Positions 12,079-23,704 of a stretch of DNA of 64,000 nucleotides are shown here, in pieces. This stretch comes from Camellia lanceoleosa (lineage: Eukaryota; Streptophyta; Magnoliopsida; Ericales; Theaceae): NCBI GenBank assembly GCA_025200525.1, contig CM045762.1, positions 79,947,893 to 80,011,892 of the forward strand, written 5' to 3'. How positions within the stretch are numbered: the stretch's first letter is position 1; each line of letters begins with the position of its first letter. The translations under genes and the position numbers were made by a program. The notes under the pieces were generated by a model. That model searched no databases, was not told where the DNA came from, and was given only the letters and a program-made list of their open reading frames with translations.

Positions 12079-12434
12079 AAGCATCTCCAATGCACTAGGC
12101 ATATAATACTTGTTAGTTAAAATGCCTAGTGTGATTCACTTTTTTCCATTCCAATGCACTAGGCATATGATTAGGTATTTTGGCTCAACTCATATTTACT
12201 AGCTACATGTAGCTAGCCTTCAACGCTAAGCAAAATGTATTCAATCATTATGATCATTTCCCTTCATTTTTGTTGTTGACGTGGCATTCTATAAAATTAA
12301 TAGTATTTGAATAAATAGCTAAAATGAAGAGCATGGTTGGAATAAAAACATAAGACAGTTGATAGGCAAAATAAAATATATACTTTATAGTAATATTTAG
12401 ATAGGTAAAATGCCTACTACCGTTAGAGATGCTC
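12079..12434. mobile_element. MITE with GCATCTCCAA ends, about 356 bp
   Basis: It begins agcatctccaatgcactagg and ends cctactaccgttagagatgc, an imperfect terminal inverted repeat. An internal copy of 'ccaatgcactaggcatatga' at 12150 repeats the left end. GAGCATCTCCAA ends are common in plant Tourist-type MITEs. The target duplication is unclear. Confidence 0.55.
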
Positions 12435-12581
12435 ACATGTGGTGATTGACAATTGCAAAAAAAAAGAAAAAGAAAAATTATACTGTTCCGATCAACTAGT
12501 TGGTCTATCGGCCGAATGTCCGAGGGACGTTTGAGAGGATGACTGAGTAGACCAAAAATTTAAAAACTTCTCCGCTTTTTA

Positions 12582-12800
12582 GCATAGAAAAAGACTAAAC
12601 AGAGAGAATATGTATGAATCTACCAAATGTGAAAGAGAAATATATTTTGAAATGTGTGATTTTAGAATAGAAAAGACGAAAAAGAGAGAATACATACAAA
12701 TCTATTAAACATAAAGAAAAATATATTTTAGAATGTGTGATTTTAGAATAGAAAAGATGAAATGAATCTACTAAATTTAAAAGAGATATATTTTTGAAAT
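12582..12800. repeat. Degenerate tandem repeat, about 80-90 bp unit
   Basis: Two to three imperfect units share 'tagaatagaaaaga', 'agagagaatacat', 'aaatctattaaa' and 'aatatattttagaatgtgtg'. Non-coding. Confidence 0.6.
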
Positions 12801-12872
12801 CAAAAATGTCTTAGACTCTCAGTGGGGATAATTCCCACCACCCCACTGTTTTTTGATTAGCTTAAAATTACA

Positions 12873-13308
12873 GCTTGCTTGGTTGTATTTTTTCAAAAAC
12901 ACTTTTCAAAAAATTTTATTTTCTTGTTTTTCGTATTTTTTTGTTTTTATTGATTTTTTAAAATATTTTAAGTAATTTTTTTACTTTTTAGACATACCTA
13001 ACATAAATATACCTAAAAAGTAAAAAATTTATGAAAAAACCCTTTTAAAAATTCACTAAATACAAAAAATATAAAAAAAATATGAGAATTCAGTACATTT
13101 TTTGTATTTTTATGTATTTATTAAAATTTTAAAATATTTTTTCACAATTTTTTTACTTTTTAGACATATCTAAGTAAAGTGTATCTAAAAAGGTAAAAAA
13201 AATGTTTAAAATTTTAAAAATATTCATTAGAAACAAAAAAAACACGAAAACCAAAAAACTGAGTTTTAAAAAAATTTAATCTAAAAAACTCAAACCAAAC
13301 ACACTAAT
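12873..13308. mobile_element. Foldback MITE of the TTGGTTT/AAACCAA family, copy 1
   Basis: It starts gcttgcttggttgta and ends aaaccaaacacac. The arms share 'ttttttactttttagacata' type sequence in inverted orientation. The same family occurs at 41488-41912 and 41919-42327, and parts lie inside the arms of the 13.5-16.1 kb inverted repeat. An (ATTT)n run follows at 13309-13336. Confidence 0.6.
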
Positions 13309-13811
13309 TATTATTTATTTATTTATTTATTTATTTTTTTAAGTATTGCTCTCACAGCCGTCATGTAGAGGTGGGGTACTGGGTCCCGCACTACTGTTGT
13401 TTTGAAATATACGATGAAATTACATTTTAAAAATTCCATTCAAACAGTCCACGCAAAAGCAAAAAGAGAGGGGCTTTTCCCATATTAAGCCTCTTTTGCA
13501 TCTTATTTCTCGAATTAGGCCTAGTTTGGACGGATTTTCCAAACTAGGCTAAAGCGCTATTACAAATCGCGCTTTCATTGTTTGGAGCCCAAATTTTGAT
13601 GAATAGTGAAAACGCTATTTAAAAATGCGATTTTGATTAAGAAAGCGCTGTTCCAAATCACGCTTTTAACATTAAAAATTTTTCTGAAGAAAACGCTATT
13701 TGAAATAGCGCTTTCACTGTGCATATGATGAAATCGCTTTTCCAAACCACGTTTTCACTGTGCATAGATTTTTTCTTAAGAAAATGTTTATAATATATTA
13801 AAATGTGATCA

Positions 13812-13932
13812 ACATGAAGCATAAGTGCTTTGTAGCACAAATGGTAGTGCATTTGTTTTGCACCACAGTGGCGTGGCGCGAGAGTTGCTACCTTTCAATT
13901 AAGTTCAGCTCTTTTTTTTTTTTTTTTTTCCT
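13812..13932 (+). repeat. tRNA-like SINE fragment, left arm
   Basis: The stretch 'gtagcacaaatggtagtgc' resembles the D-arm/A-box part of a tRNA. It is followed by 'ttgttttgcaccacagtggc' and a T tract. The inverted partner at 15513-15600 is better preserved and keeps a B-box-like GGTTCAATCC. No target duplication is visible because the block is embedded in the inverted repeat. Confidence 0.5.
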
Positions 13933-15390
13933 TCCATTCACTCTATACTTTATATATTTATTATGTAATTTTTTTATCAAAAAAAAGTAAAATGTTTGTT
14001 TGGTTAACTAAAAATCAACTTTATAAAATACAATTTTTTTTCAAAATGTCAATATGATTGTTTAAAAAGTATTCAGTGTATTTGGTTTGAATTTTTTGGA
14101 TTTAGTTATTTGAAAATTGAGTTTTTTTATTTTCGTATTTTTTTGTTTTTAGTGAATATTTTTAAAATTTTAAACATTTTTTTTTTACTTTTTTAGATGT
14201 ACCTTAGTTAGATGTATCTAAAAAGTAAAAAAATTGTGAAAACATATTTTAAAAAATTAATAAATACATAAAAATACAAAAAATGTACTGAAAAAATATT
14301 TTTATATTTTTAGTATCTTTTCAGAAAATTATCATTTTTTTCAGCAAAATGTACTCAAAAAAATATGCACAGTGAAAGCGTACTCAAAAAATATTTTTTT
14401 AGCAAAATGTACGCTTTTAAAATGTACTAAAATATTTTAAAAGCATACATTTTTTTATTTTTTTATAAATATATAAAGTATAGATTGAGTGAAAAAATAC
14501 AAAAATACAAAAAATATACTGAAAAAATTAATACAAAATATTAATTTTTTCAGCTAAATGTACTCAAAAAATGTATTAATATTTAAAATAAATATTTTGT
14601 ATTAATTTTTTCAGTATATTTTTTGTATTTTTGTATTTTTTCACTCACTCTATACTTTATATATTTATGAAAAAATAAAAAAATGTATGCTTTTAAAATA
14701 TTTTACGTACATTTTGCTGAAAAAATTAATATTTTGTATTAATTTTTTTAGTATATTTTTTGTATTTTTGTATTTTTTCACTCACTCTATACTTTATATA
14801 TTTATGAAAAAATAAAAAAATGTACGCTTTTAAAATATTTTAGTACATTTTAAAAGCGTACATTTTGCTGAAAAAATATTTTTTGAGTACGCTTTCACTG
14901 TGCATATTTTTTTGAGTACATTTTGTTGAAAAAAATGATAATTTGCTGAAAAGATACTAAAAATACAAAAATATTTTTTCAGTACATTTTTTGTATTTTT
15001 ATGTATTTATTAAGTTTTTAAAATATTTTTTCATAATTTTTTTACTTTTTAGATATATCTAACTAAGGTGCATCTAAAAAAGTAAAAAAAAATGTTTAAA
15101 ATTTTAAAAATATTCACTAAAAACAAAAAAATACAAAAATAAAAAAACTCAATTTTCAAATAACTAAATCCAAAAAATTCAAACTAAATACACTGAATAC
15201 TTTTTAAACAATCATGTTGACATTTTGGAAAAAATTGTATTTTATAGAGTTGATTTTTAGTTAACCAAACAAACATTTTACTTTTTTTTTTTTATAAAAA
15301 AATTACATAATAAATATATAATTTTTTATAAAAAAATTACATAATAAATATATAAAGTATATAGTGAGTGGAAGGGGAAAAAAAAAAGGA

Positions 15391-15511
15391 GTTATTTTAG
15401 CCAAAAAGTCAAAAGGTTACTAAAAGTTGTCACATCACCTCTCTACTTTTCTGCACATTTTTTCGTAAAAAGTCAAAAAGTTACTAAAATAGCCTGTTCC
15501 CAAACGAGGCC
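15391..15511. mobile_element. Truncated MITE with CCAAACGAGGCC end
   Basis: Related to 8030-8259: it ends ttcccaaacgaggcc and has the same 'gccaaaaagtcaaaa' and 'cgtaaaaagtcaaaaagtta' interior. The left terminal repeat is missing. The left arm of the inverted repeat lacks it, so it inserted after the inverted duplication. Confidence 0.6.
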
Positions 15512-15512
15512 C

Positions 15513-15600
15513 AGCTCCCGCGGATTGAACCCATGCCACTGTGGTGGCAAAACAAGTGCACTACCATTTGTGCTACAAAACACTTATTTTTTATATTGAT
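15513..15600 (-). repeat. tRNA-like SINE fragment, right arm
   Basis: Read on the minus strand: 'gtagcacaaatggtagtgca' (A-box-like), then 'ttgccaccacagtggc' and GGTTCAATCC (B-box-like) about 35 bp on. This is tRNA-like order and spacing. It is the inverted partner of 13812-13932. Confidence 0.5.
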
Positions 15601-15735
15601 CACATTTTAATATATTATAAACATTTTCTTAAGAAAACAGCCATACACAGTGAAAGCACTATTTCAAATAGCGTTTTCTTCAGAAATTTTTTTAATGTTA
15701 AAAGCGTAATTTGGAACAGCGCTTTCTTAATCAAA

Positions 15736-15914
15736 AGAGGGTTGGTTTGGGATGTTCTAAAAAAGTATACTTTTTGATTTATTGGCTTATATGGGTTGGG
15801 TTTGGGTTGGATTTGATCTGATGTGTTAGAGAGGTGATGTGATTTAAATAAGATGGTGTGACTTAAATAGGATAGTGACTTTTTGTATTATTTAGTAGAT
15901 GCCAAACTTGGCCT
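15736..15914. mobile_element. Small TIR insertion in right arm of the inverted repeat
   Basis: About 180 bp starting 'agggttggtttggga' and ending 'gccaaacttggccta' (imperfect TIRs) separates 'ttaatcaaa' from 'aatagcgtttt', which are close together in the left arm. It therefore inserted after the inverted duplication formed. Confidence 0.5.
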
Positions 15915-16113
15915 AAATAGCGTTTTATTATTCATCAAATTTTAAGCTCTAAACAATGAAAGCGCGATTTGTAATAGTGCTTTAGCCTAGTTTCGAAAAT
16001 CTGTCAAAACTATGCCTAATTTGAGAAATAAAATGCAAAAGATTAATATGGGAAAAGCCCCCAAAAAAGAAAACCAAACATCTCAAGTTCATACTGCTCA
16101 TAAAAACACAGCG

Positions 16114-16233
16114 GGAGGAGCTATTTGCACACACCATACACTCTCTCCATACACACCTAATGAGAGAGTGTGTTGGAGAGAGGTGTGTGTGGAGGATGCG
16201 TAGAGAGAGATATGCGTGTAAATAGATTCTCCC
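16114..16233. mobile_element. 120-bp MITE upstream of the nuclease gene, 10-bp TSD
   Basis: Flanked by aaacacagcg on both sides (16104-16113, 16234-16243). The ends are inverted: ggaggagctatttgcac at the left, and gggagaatctatttacac as the reverse complement of the right end. The interior has nested GA/GT-rich palindromes. A 9-10 bp duplication with TIRs suggests a MULE-type MITE. It ends 213 bp before the start codon of the gene. Confidence 0.6.
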
Positions 16234-16348
16234 AAACACAGCGCCACCGAAATTCAAAATACAAACCCCGCCAAACGAATCCTACATTCACACCATGTTC
16301 TTCACTCCATGTTTCTAACTCGCTCTTCAAACCCTAGAATTCGAAACT

Positions 16349-16352
<4 letters not shown>

Positions 16353-16380
<28 letters not shown>
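16353..16380. repeat. (TC)14 tract in presumed 5' UTR/promoter
   Basis: A perfect TC run ending 66 bp before the ATG at 16446. CT-rich tracts near plant transcription starts are common; a role here is inference. Confidence 0.8.
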
Positions 16381-16383
<3 letters not shown>

Positions 16384-16445
16384 ACCGACCTCCATGGAAA
16401 TTCAAATCGAATAAGAATTAGATTTTCTAGGTCAAAATTGAGGGA

Positions 16446-16895
16446 ATGGACATAGGGATGATATCGGTGGACCGGTGGTCCGAAGGCAGCCAAGTGTATT
16501 TCCTCACACACCTCCACGCCGATCACACCAACGGCTTGTACTCAACCTGGAAACGAGGCCCTCTCTTTTGCTCTCGCATCACCGCCAGGCTCTTCTCCTC
16601 CAAGTTCCCCGGTTTCAAGCTCTCTCTGCTTCGAATTTTAGATGTCGGTCAATGGAATTCAATCCCTTTGGTCTCTCCAACCACCGAATCGAACACTACC
16701 GTCGATGTCATCGCCATCGATGCTCATCACTGTCCGGGTATACTTTTTCTCAGCTTAACTTTGGTTTCTGGAGTCTGTTTTTGTTTGAATGTGACATTGG
16801 GTTGTGATGATCAGGACTGCAGTTTTTTTGGCCACAACAGTAATTGTGAACATGACTGTATTTACTATTTTTATTGATCATAATTAAGCTACTAG

Positions 16896-16964
<69 letters not shown>

Positions 16965-19900
16965 TTCCGTCAGATATGTGTTATGTGGAAAATGAATTAT
17001 TATTGCCTCTATTAATATTTGGTTATAGTTATTATAGTTGCGTAATTAGTTTTGCTTTTAAATTTCCTTTTTTCTTGAACATGCATAAATATCACAAGTC
17101 AAATGTGTCCAAGGCTGTGTCCAGAGGCAGGACATATGATTGTATTTGGTAATATTTGGTCTCTCCAATCAGCTGGCATGTCCGTTACATGTCCCGGTGT
17201 GTGTCGGTGTCGGAAATGACTACAATAACTAGTTTAAAGTGTTTGTGCTTCATAGTAGGTAGGTAATGAGAGCCTATTTTATCAAGGAGATAATTGTTGA
17301 AATTAATAACCAAATTACATTTTCATTTTTAAAATTCTTTTGGTTAACCTTTGCTGTCTATATTATATGTTGTTAACTAGGGTTACCACAAAGACAACAA
17401 TTTGCAGAAGAACATATGCATGTACATAATTCATCCACCTTGGAGGAACTTTTTTATTTTTTTTAACTACTTGAAGTCTAAGATTCAATAGATCGTGTAA
17501 CTTTAGGGCTTTGAAAATCATATTTTTCAAACATTGGTTTTATTATAAACCATCCATAAGGTTTTGGGAAAGAGGGATAGACTAGATTGATATGGAGCAA
17601 GGTTTGGAACCCTCAATTCTTAGTTTAGAAGTCCTTGAGAGAGGGGAGCAAGGGATTGACTTAGGAATAGATATATAAGGTCAACTAGCTCATATATATC
17701 TTTCTCCATCAAACAATGTGCCTTCTTAGTGGTATGGTTAGAAAGAATGTTTTCCTCTTTGCATTTTAATTGATTTCAATGAAATCAACCCTTGTTCTTA
17801 ATTGAAGCCTAGTAGTAGAAAGCTCGAAAGGTAGTCTTTGCCTCTATATTTGGACAACCTTTTCTCATCTTGGTGAGTCATGTCCTTTAGAAATGAGAGT
17901 ATCATGGTAGCTATGGAAGAGTGAGGCAAAGGGCTTGGTCCTCTCAATTGACTAGGGCTTCAGTCCCCTACGACAAGTACAATGCACTAGCACTATGCCA
18001 ATATCCTTCTACAATGCTGGCATCTTATATGAAGACAGCTGGCTAGGGGACTCTATCTTGTCTAGGGACTATATTCATTGTAATTAAACAATGCATTTTT
18101 GTTTGAACTTGAAGGTGAAACTTCAAGTTTATTGCGATGAAGTACCACGGGGGTTCCATTGGCATACTAAACTGTTCTTGCCTCCTTGTAATACGCATAC
18201 TGAATAGCCACAAATTATAGTATGCCCCATAAGCTTTTGCTGATGTAGATTGAAAAACCTTACAAATTTTGGTTCTAAGATTAAAACTTATCAAGGTTAA
18301 AACACTAGTTTGATGCCTCCCCTTTTTTACCGACAACAATTCAAATATTTAAGTGTAATTGACTTCTACAAATTGTCTTCTTTTCAAATATTAAGTAGTC
18401 GAGGTTGATAATAAAGATGGGAACTCTAGTGTTGGAAAGCTTCCCTTGTTTTATTAAGAAAGCATCAAGTATGAAAATGTAAGAGACTTTTGTTTTCCTA
18501 AAAGTCCACCAAGTTTTATATATAAATTTTAGCCACCACATCTACCATGGTAATTATAATTGGCAAAAATGAATTTTCAAGTGTCAAAAGCAACTAGTCT
18601 ACTACTAAGCTTAATTTTTTTAATTTTAATTTTTCTACTTTATTTTGTCCTAGATTGCCTATCTGTGTGCTTGATCCTATCTATCAATATGTTATGTTAG
18701 GTTGAGTTGCCGTGCTAAAGGATTTTTATTTCTTCTATCTTTTTCTTTCTTGTGGGAAATAGTCATGACAAAGGGTTTCATAATTAAGTTGTTCATGGTT
18801 TTCAACTTGACAGGCGCAGTCATGTACTTGTTTCGTGGTGAGTTTGGGTGCATGCTTTATACAGGGGATTTTCGCTGGGAAACAACTAGTAAGAGGGCAG
18901 AGATTGGAAGGAGCATGCTTCTTAGTGCTCTTGGGAATGATAAAGTTGACATTCTTTACTTGGACAATACTTACTGTAATCCATCATATTCTTTTCCTTC
19001 TCGAGAAGTTGCTGCTCAACAGGTGCATGTTTACTTCTCTTGTGGAAGTTTTGTAGTTAAATTTTTGTAGTAGAATTAAACTGCTACCCTGATTACTATT
19101 GGAAGCTACTAACTTATTTGTTAAGGTTCATTTTTTAACCAAAATTTTAATCGGCCTCATATTAACTAGTTTTGTCTAACGTGTTTTTGATGTGAGAAGC
19201 TCTGAATAATTCTTGTGTCGTTTGTTATTGTTAAATAAAGTCAAAAAATATCCAAGGTGAAGGAGAGAGCCAAGGGAAGCCCTAGAAGAGGAGATAGAAA
19301 ATGGTATTGGAGAGAGCTTTGAGCTTATGTTGCAGAGAAGTGTTGTTGATTTGTCTTATATGCATGAGATCTCCTTTTATAGGGAGTTTGGGTTGTTATT
19401 AATGTCAACTGAGGGAGGATAGGTGGCTTGGTCCCCTTGATGTGACAATTGGGGATCTCTTGCCCTAAGATGCTTGTCTTGGGATTTCTTGACAATGGAT
19501 CGTGTGACATGGGGGATCTATGTCCCTTAACCTTCTTTAGCCGATAGCACAGGGTAGCCTGTCACCTTAGTATGTCAAGGCATCTTAGAGGTATCAGAGT
19601 ATTGTATGCCAAGAAGCGCGGACACTTCTAAGAAGCTAGCGTGTCCATGTTGGACACTGGCACTTGTCAGACACATCCTAACACATGTCCGACACTTGTC
19701 AACACATGTACTATTTTTTTAATTTTTTTTTTAGATGCGGACACTCTTCGACATTCGGAGGACACATGTGTCCATCCCTTAAACACACATGTCCATTGGT
19801 TAGAAATATGAAACTAATTATAAATTTGAACAAAATAGCTTAGGATTCAAGATAAAAGAAAAATAATGCAAATTTATTGAAATTAGTATTACATTATATA

Positions 19901-22613
19901 TTTTTTTTCTAATATTTTTCCATGGTATATTCATATATATAACATATAATAAATATATAAAATTATATATTTTGTGTGTCTTCCACATGTTGTGTCCTGC
20001 ATTTTTTGAAAATTGCCGAGTTGGTTTGTGTTTGTGCTTCTTAGATTCATGTCTTTGATCAGTTAACAATTCTGTCTATTAAGGCTGGTTAGGGGAGTAC
20101 CACAATCAGTAGGGTAAAGGACCCTTAACAGTCCATTGATTCTAGTCTCCAAGCCACGATCCTTCAATGATCTTGTGCAACAATCCTAGGCCCTACTCCC
20201 AACCTGGGTAGCTTGTTTTGAGACCTTAGACATGTTGGAGAAATCATGGAATTCACAATTGGAGATGGGTTTATGGTGACTGCTTAGGGAGATCTTGACC
20301 AAGCGAGTGAGGCAACCTAGAGATCTTTGTCGGTCTAAGTGAGGCAATTTGGCTTCAATTTTAGGCATTTTAGACATTAAAGAGATGTTTATGCTATTGA
20401 TCCACTCTGACATGTGGCACTAGCTAGCATCATATGACTAGGAGCAGTGTCACCAAAAAATGCCGATACCTTAGTGATGTACGTTTTAGAACTCACATTC
20501 TAAAATGTGGTACATTTTCGTTCCAAAAAGATGAATTAAGCAATTTTTCCAATATATTTTCTTTAAAGTTTCCTTGAGAGGAAAAAGAATCAAATATAAT
20601 AAACCTAAATCTAAGGAGAGTGGAGTTTTAGCAGGATAGAATGTAAAAAAATGTTTATAATGCTAATAGAAATGTGTTGTTGGTACATGATCAATATGAG
20701 AAAAAAAAAAAACTAAATTTATTGGATATTTAATTGTTGAAAGAAAATTTCTCTAAGTACTTTAATTAAATTAGTTTCAACCTTTCATCATGATTTCATC
20801 AGACTAAAGTAAAAATGTCAAAAATTTTACAAATGGGCACAATACGTTCTGAGTTCTCTCTATTTCGAACAATATGTGGATGAAAAAAAATGATTAGCAT
20901 GTCTATTTACTTGTTTCTTGAAATTTCCAACTGTGAATAATTATTTCAAACATAAGTTTCATTCTTTGAATGGAGCTTGGTTTTATCCGCTGCTGAACTT
21001 CATTTTGTGATTATGTATATGGAAATTATTCATTTACATTTTTATGACTAGTTACAGGTTGTTGATGTGATTGCCTCTCATCCTGAACATGACATCATTA
21101 TCGGTATAGACTCTTTGGGAAAAGAAGATCTTTTACTTCACATTGCACAAGCGCTGAAAATAAAGGTGTGCACACTCTTTACTGAAAGGAAAAGTGTCAG
21201 CTAGGGTTGTCTCTATGCAAAGTGTAACCTTTGCAGTGCGTATACAGTAGAATGGCGACCCAAACTTGCTTTTAGTTTTAATAATGTGAACATACCCAGA
21301 TGCTCTTCACATCAACTTTGTTGGTTATTTATTTATTTATAATATAAGTTTTGGGGAAAATAGAGCTAACTATCTCAGAAAATTAATCTGCAGGTACTGG
21401 AGAAATACCATAATTTGTTTATATTAGTTCAAGATTGGAACTAATTGACCTACTCATTTTTTTCCTCTGTTCTGCATGCTTTCTATTTCTATATGGTATA
21501 GGTTACAATACCTACTTGTTTTTTTCCCCTCTGTTCTGCATGTTTTCTATTTCTATATGGTATAGGTTACATAAATACTGTAATCTGGAGAGTTTATACT
21601 TTCATCTGTTTGACTATTTTTGCGCACTACATGTAAGCCTACAATGCTGGTAGCTTAGACTAAAAATTAGTGATTCTTTTGCACTCCCTTGTGTCATGTG
21701 ATGTCATACAGGATGCAGCCTACCGCATTTTAAATTTAATGTTGTTTTTCTGATTTGTAATAATGTGCATAGTCATGAAGACTTGTATATTCATTTTTTC
21801 ACTGAAAAAGAAGTTTAGTGTGGTAGAAAGGAAATAATATCATTTTTATCCTTCTTATATGTATATAAGTAATCTTATGAGCTATCACCGGTAGTTCCTT
21901 ATATTTTCTTGTTTTGTTCTTTAAAGATTTGGGTCTGGCCAGAACGCCTGCAAATTATGCATCTTCTTGGGTTCCACGACATCTTCACAACTAAAGTTTC
22001 TCTAACGAGAGTGCGAGCTGTCCCTCGCTACAGTTTTAGTATCGACACACTGGAGGGGTTAAATATGATGCGTCCAACTATAGGGATTATGCCATCTGGC
22101 CTTCCATGGAAACCCCTTGAAGGGAACACCAATGTTTTTGGTTCGTCTTCTCGCCATAGCAGAAGCAAATTGAGTACAAAAGTTGGGAGCCACACAGATA
22201 TGCATAAACCTAATGATAATTCAAGAACTGTGGAAAGTTATCATGAATACATATATACAGTTCCATATTCTGATCATTCATGCTTTGCTGAGATAAAGGA
22301 GTTTGTTAAGCTTGTCCAGCCAACCAACTTGAAAGGTATTGTGTCTTCCTCAAGTTCTTATGTTGATCCTCTTTACTATTTTGGCCGCCTTCCGGGAGCA
22401 AATCTACAGCCACAAGGTTTATGTCAAAATTTTGTGAGAAAAGGCCATGAAAGAGTTAAAGATGTCCTTGACAAATCTACTCTTCGAAGTGATAATTCTA
22501 CTGAAGCTGGAATCAAAAGAAGCAAGAAATATGATTTTTTAGGTGTTCATGTGAGTAGAGTTAATATATTGAGACGACTAAGGTGTGGTGCAAAAATATT
22601 GGAACTTGACTGA
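16446..22613 (+). CDS. SNM1/Apollo-type DNA repair nuclease (metallo-beta-lactamase/beta-CASP)
   Basis: Four exons, 16446-16737, 18814-19022, 21058-21165 and 21927-22613, have GT-AG introns and keep frame, giving about 431 residues. Metallo-beta-lactamase motifs seen: HLHADH at residues 22-27, the His of AHHCPG near 94-95, and Asp116 in YTGDFR. Beta-CASP motifs: Asp148 in LDNTY and His320 in YSDHS. These are the expected metal-binding and catalytic residues of the DCLRE1/SNM1 family, nuclear 5'-3' exonucleases acting in interstrand crosslink repair and telomere end processing. Size and architecture fit the short Apollo-like plant members rather than the ligase fusion or SAM-domain types. The ATG at 16446 is chosen because the one at 16394 is followed quickly by a stop. 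There are no internal stops. A GTGAGT at 22551 could allow alternative splicing of the tail, so the last 20 or so residues are less certain. Confidence 0.9.
16738..18813 (+). other. Intron 1 of the nuclease gene
   Basis: The donor follows 'tgtccgg' (gtatac) and the acceptor is 'cttgacag'. A phase-1 codon is split between exons (CPG|AVMY). The intron is 2076 bp and holds a (TTA)n tract at 16897-16964. Minus-strand open frames inside it (for example 18043-18339) match nothing I recognise. Confidence 0.8.
16897..16964. repeat. (TTA)n microsatellite, about 22 units
   Basis: A perfect trinucleotide run within intron 1 of the nuclease gene; probably highly polymorphic. Confidence 0.95.
19023..21057 (+). 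other. Intron 2 of the nuclease gene
   Basis: The donor gtgcat follows the Gln codon of exon 2 and the acceptor is 'tagttacag'. The intron is 2035 bp. Around 19660-19800 there are repeated 'acacatgtccgacact' type motifs of uncertain origin. No coding element was recognised. Confidence 0.75.
21166..21926 (+). other. Intron 3 of the nuclease gene
   Basis: The donor is gtgtgc after the Lys codon and the acceptor is 'tctttaaag'; 761 bp. It holds a tandem duplication of about 70 bp sharing 'tgttctgcatg' and 'tatttctatatggtatag' (21465-21570). Confidence 0.75.
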
Positions 22614-23269
22614 CTTGAATAGTTAAGAGTTGAATTTTGGCATTATGTTACACTGAAACTAAATGGCTAATGTTGAGTATGGTACTTCATCTAAGAATAC
22701 CTGTATAAAATTCCGAAATTCAGTGAAATTACAGGTATAACAAATTACATTTTTTTTCCCATTTAATATTCTGTAGTTAATAGCTAATATGGCTTTGGGG
22801 GTACTCTTGTTTCAGGAAGAGTTATGAACTGTGCACAGATTGATTCTACGGACTATCAGAATGGATATGAATCTTGAGGTTTATAATTGGACCTTATTAT
22901 GTCTTACGTCTCTTACACTTTGGGCTCAAAAGGTTTGCATTAACCATCTCACTGTTTATGTATGTCATGTCATGGTATTGCAATTCAAGTATAGGATCAT
23001 TTGAAATTTCTTATTGAGTTTTACACCATCACCACCTAGTTGCATTGTTGATGGTGACAAATACACTTTTTACATGACTTTTATTGCAACTCCTTGTACA
23101 AAAGGATGGTGATGAATGACCATGAGATGGCAAGAAGCTTATTCTTCTTGATTTCAGTTATTGAAGGTAATGTAAGTTATATGATGCTGTTTTTCCTTTC
23201 TCTAATTACATCAATGATTAAATCACGAGCATCTTGGTTAAGTTTGCCAATACTTACACCCTCTTCTCT
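22614..23269. other. 3' flank of the nuclease gene
   Basis: Presumed 3' UTR and intergenic DNA. No convincing coding or repeat structure was seen apart from AT-rich composition. Confidence 0.4.
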
Positions 23270-23700
23270 CTAGGTGGTACACAGTCTAACAATCTACTAA
23301 ATGATACCTAAATTCCTCTTCTATACCTCCTTAAAGGAAGTCATGTTGCTATTTCTCCAACCTTTTCACAACTAAAGCTAAGATAGTGAATAAGGACATA
23401 AAATACTTGGGCAAACTGGACAAGATGCTTTGATTCAATGTCAATCTATCACCTTTAGATGGCAGATATAGGCTCTTCTATCTTGCCAACTGCCTCTGAA
23501 ATCTCTAAACCATAGAATCCCACACCGATTTTGCTTTGAAAGTGGCTCCTAAAGGAAGTCTTAGATAAGAAGGTCAATGCTCCACCTTACGACCTAGGAT
23601 GTTAGCCAAGGTTGCAACATGAGGCACCTCCCTGACCAAAATAAGGTTGTATTCCACCAAATTCACTTTCAAACTTAAGATGACCTCAAAGCATAGAAGC
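23270..23700 (-). pseudogene. LINE (L1-type) reverse transcriptase fragment
   Basis: Read on the minus strand in one frame with several stops, the order of motifs matches the C-terminal part of plant LINE reverse transcriptase: VREVPHVATLANILG, then RLPLGATFKAKSVWDSM, then GDRLTLNQSILSSLPKYF and MSLFTI. Family members usually show 'LGLPLGA', 'GGRLTL' and 'LSNLPTYFLSLF' here. Only about 140 residues remain, with no endonuclease, active-site box or A tail. It abuts the TRIM-like repeats that follow. Identification rests on recalled family motifs. Confidence 0.7.
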
Positions 23701-23704
23701 ACAT

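Larger units (their letters stand above)
13466..16068. repeat. Large inverted repeat, 2.6 kb
   Basis: The left arm starts 'ggggcttttcccatattaa' and the right arm ends 'ttaatatgggaaaagcccc'. In between, inverted order is kept for 'aaagcgctattacaaatcgc', 'aagaaagcgctgttccaaat', a tRNA-like block, AT-rich MITE sequence and 'cagcaaaatgtactcaaaaa'. The axis is near 14.6 kb. The arms are about 1.2 kb each, diverged, and differ by insertions present only in the right arm (15391-15511 and 15736-15914). Near the centre, about 105 bp ending 'tatactttatatatttatga' is tandemly duplicated (about 14600 and 14740). Transcription across it would give a long hairpin. Confidence 0.75.

Noticed and set aside
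15513..15600. Functional tRNA gene
   Set aside because: Box-like motifs are present, but I could not build an acceptor stem, and the same block recurs in the inverted arm; a SINE fragment is more likely.
16874..17152. Poly-Tyr open frame
   Set aside because: Translation of the (TTA)n tract inside intron 1.
18043..18339. 98-codon minus-strand frame in intron 1
   Set aside because: I looked for copia RNase H similarity and could not find convincing motifs.
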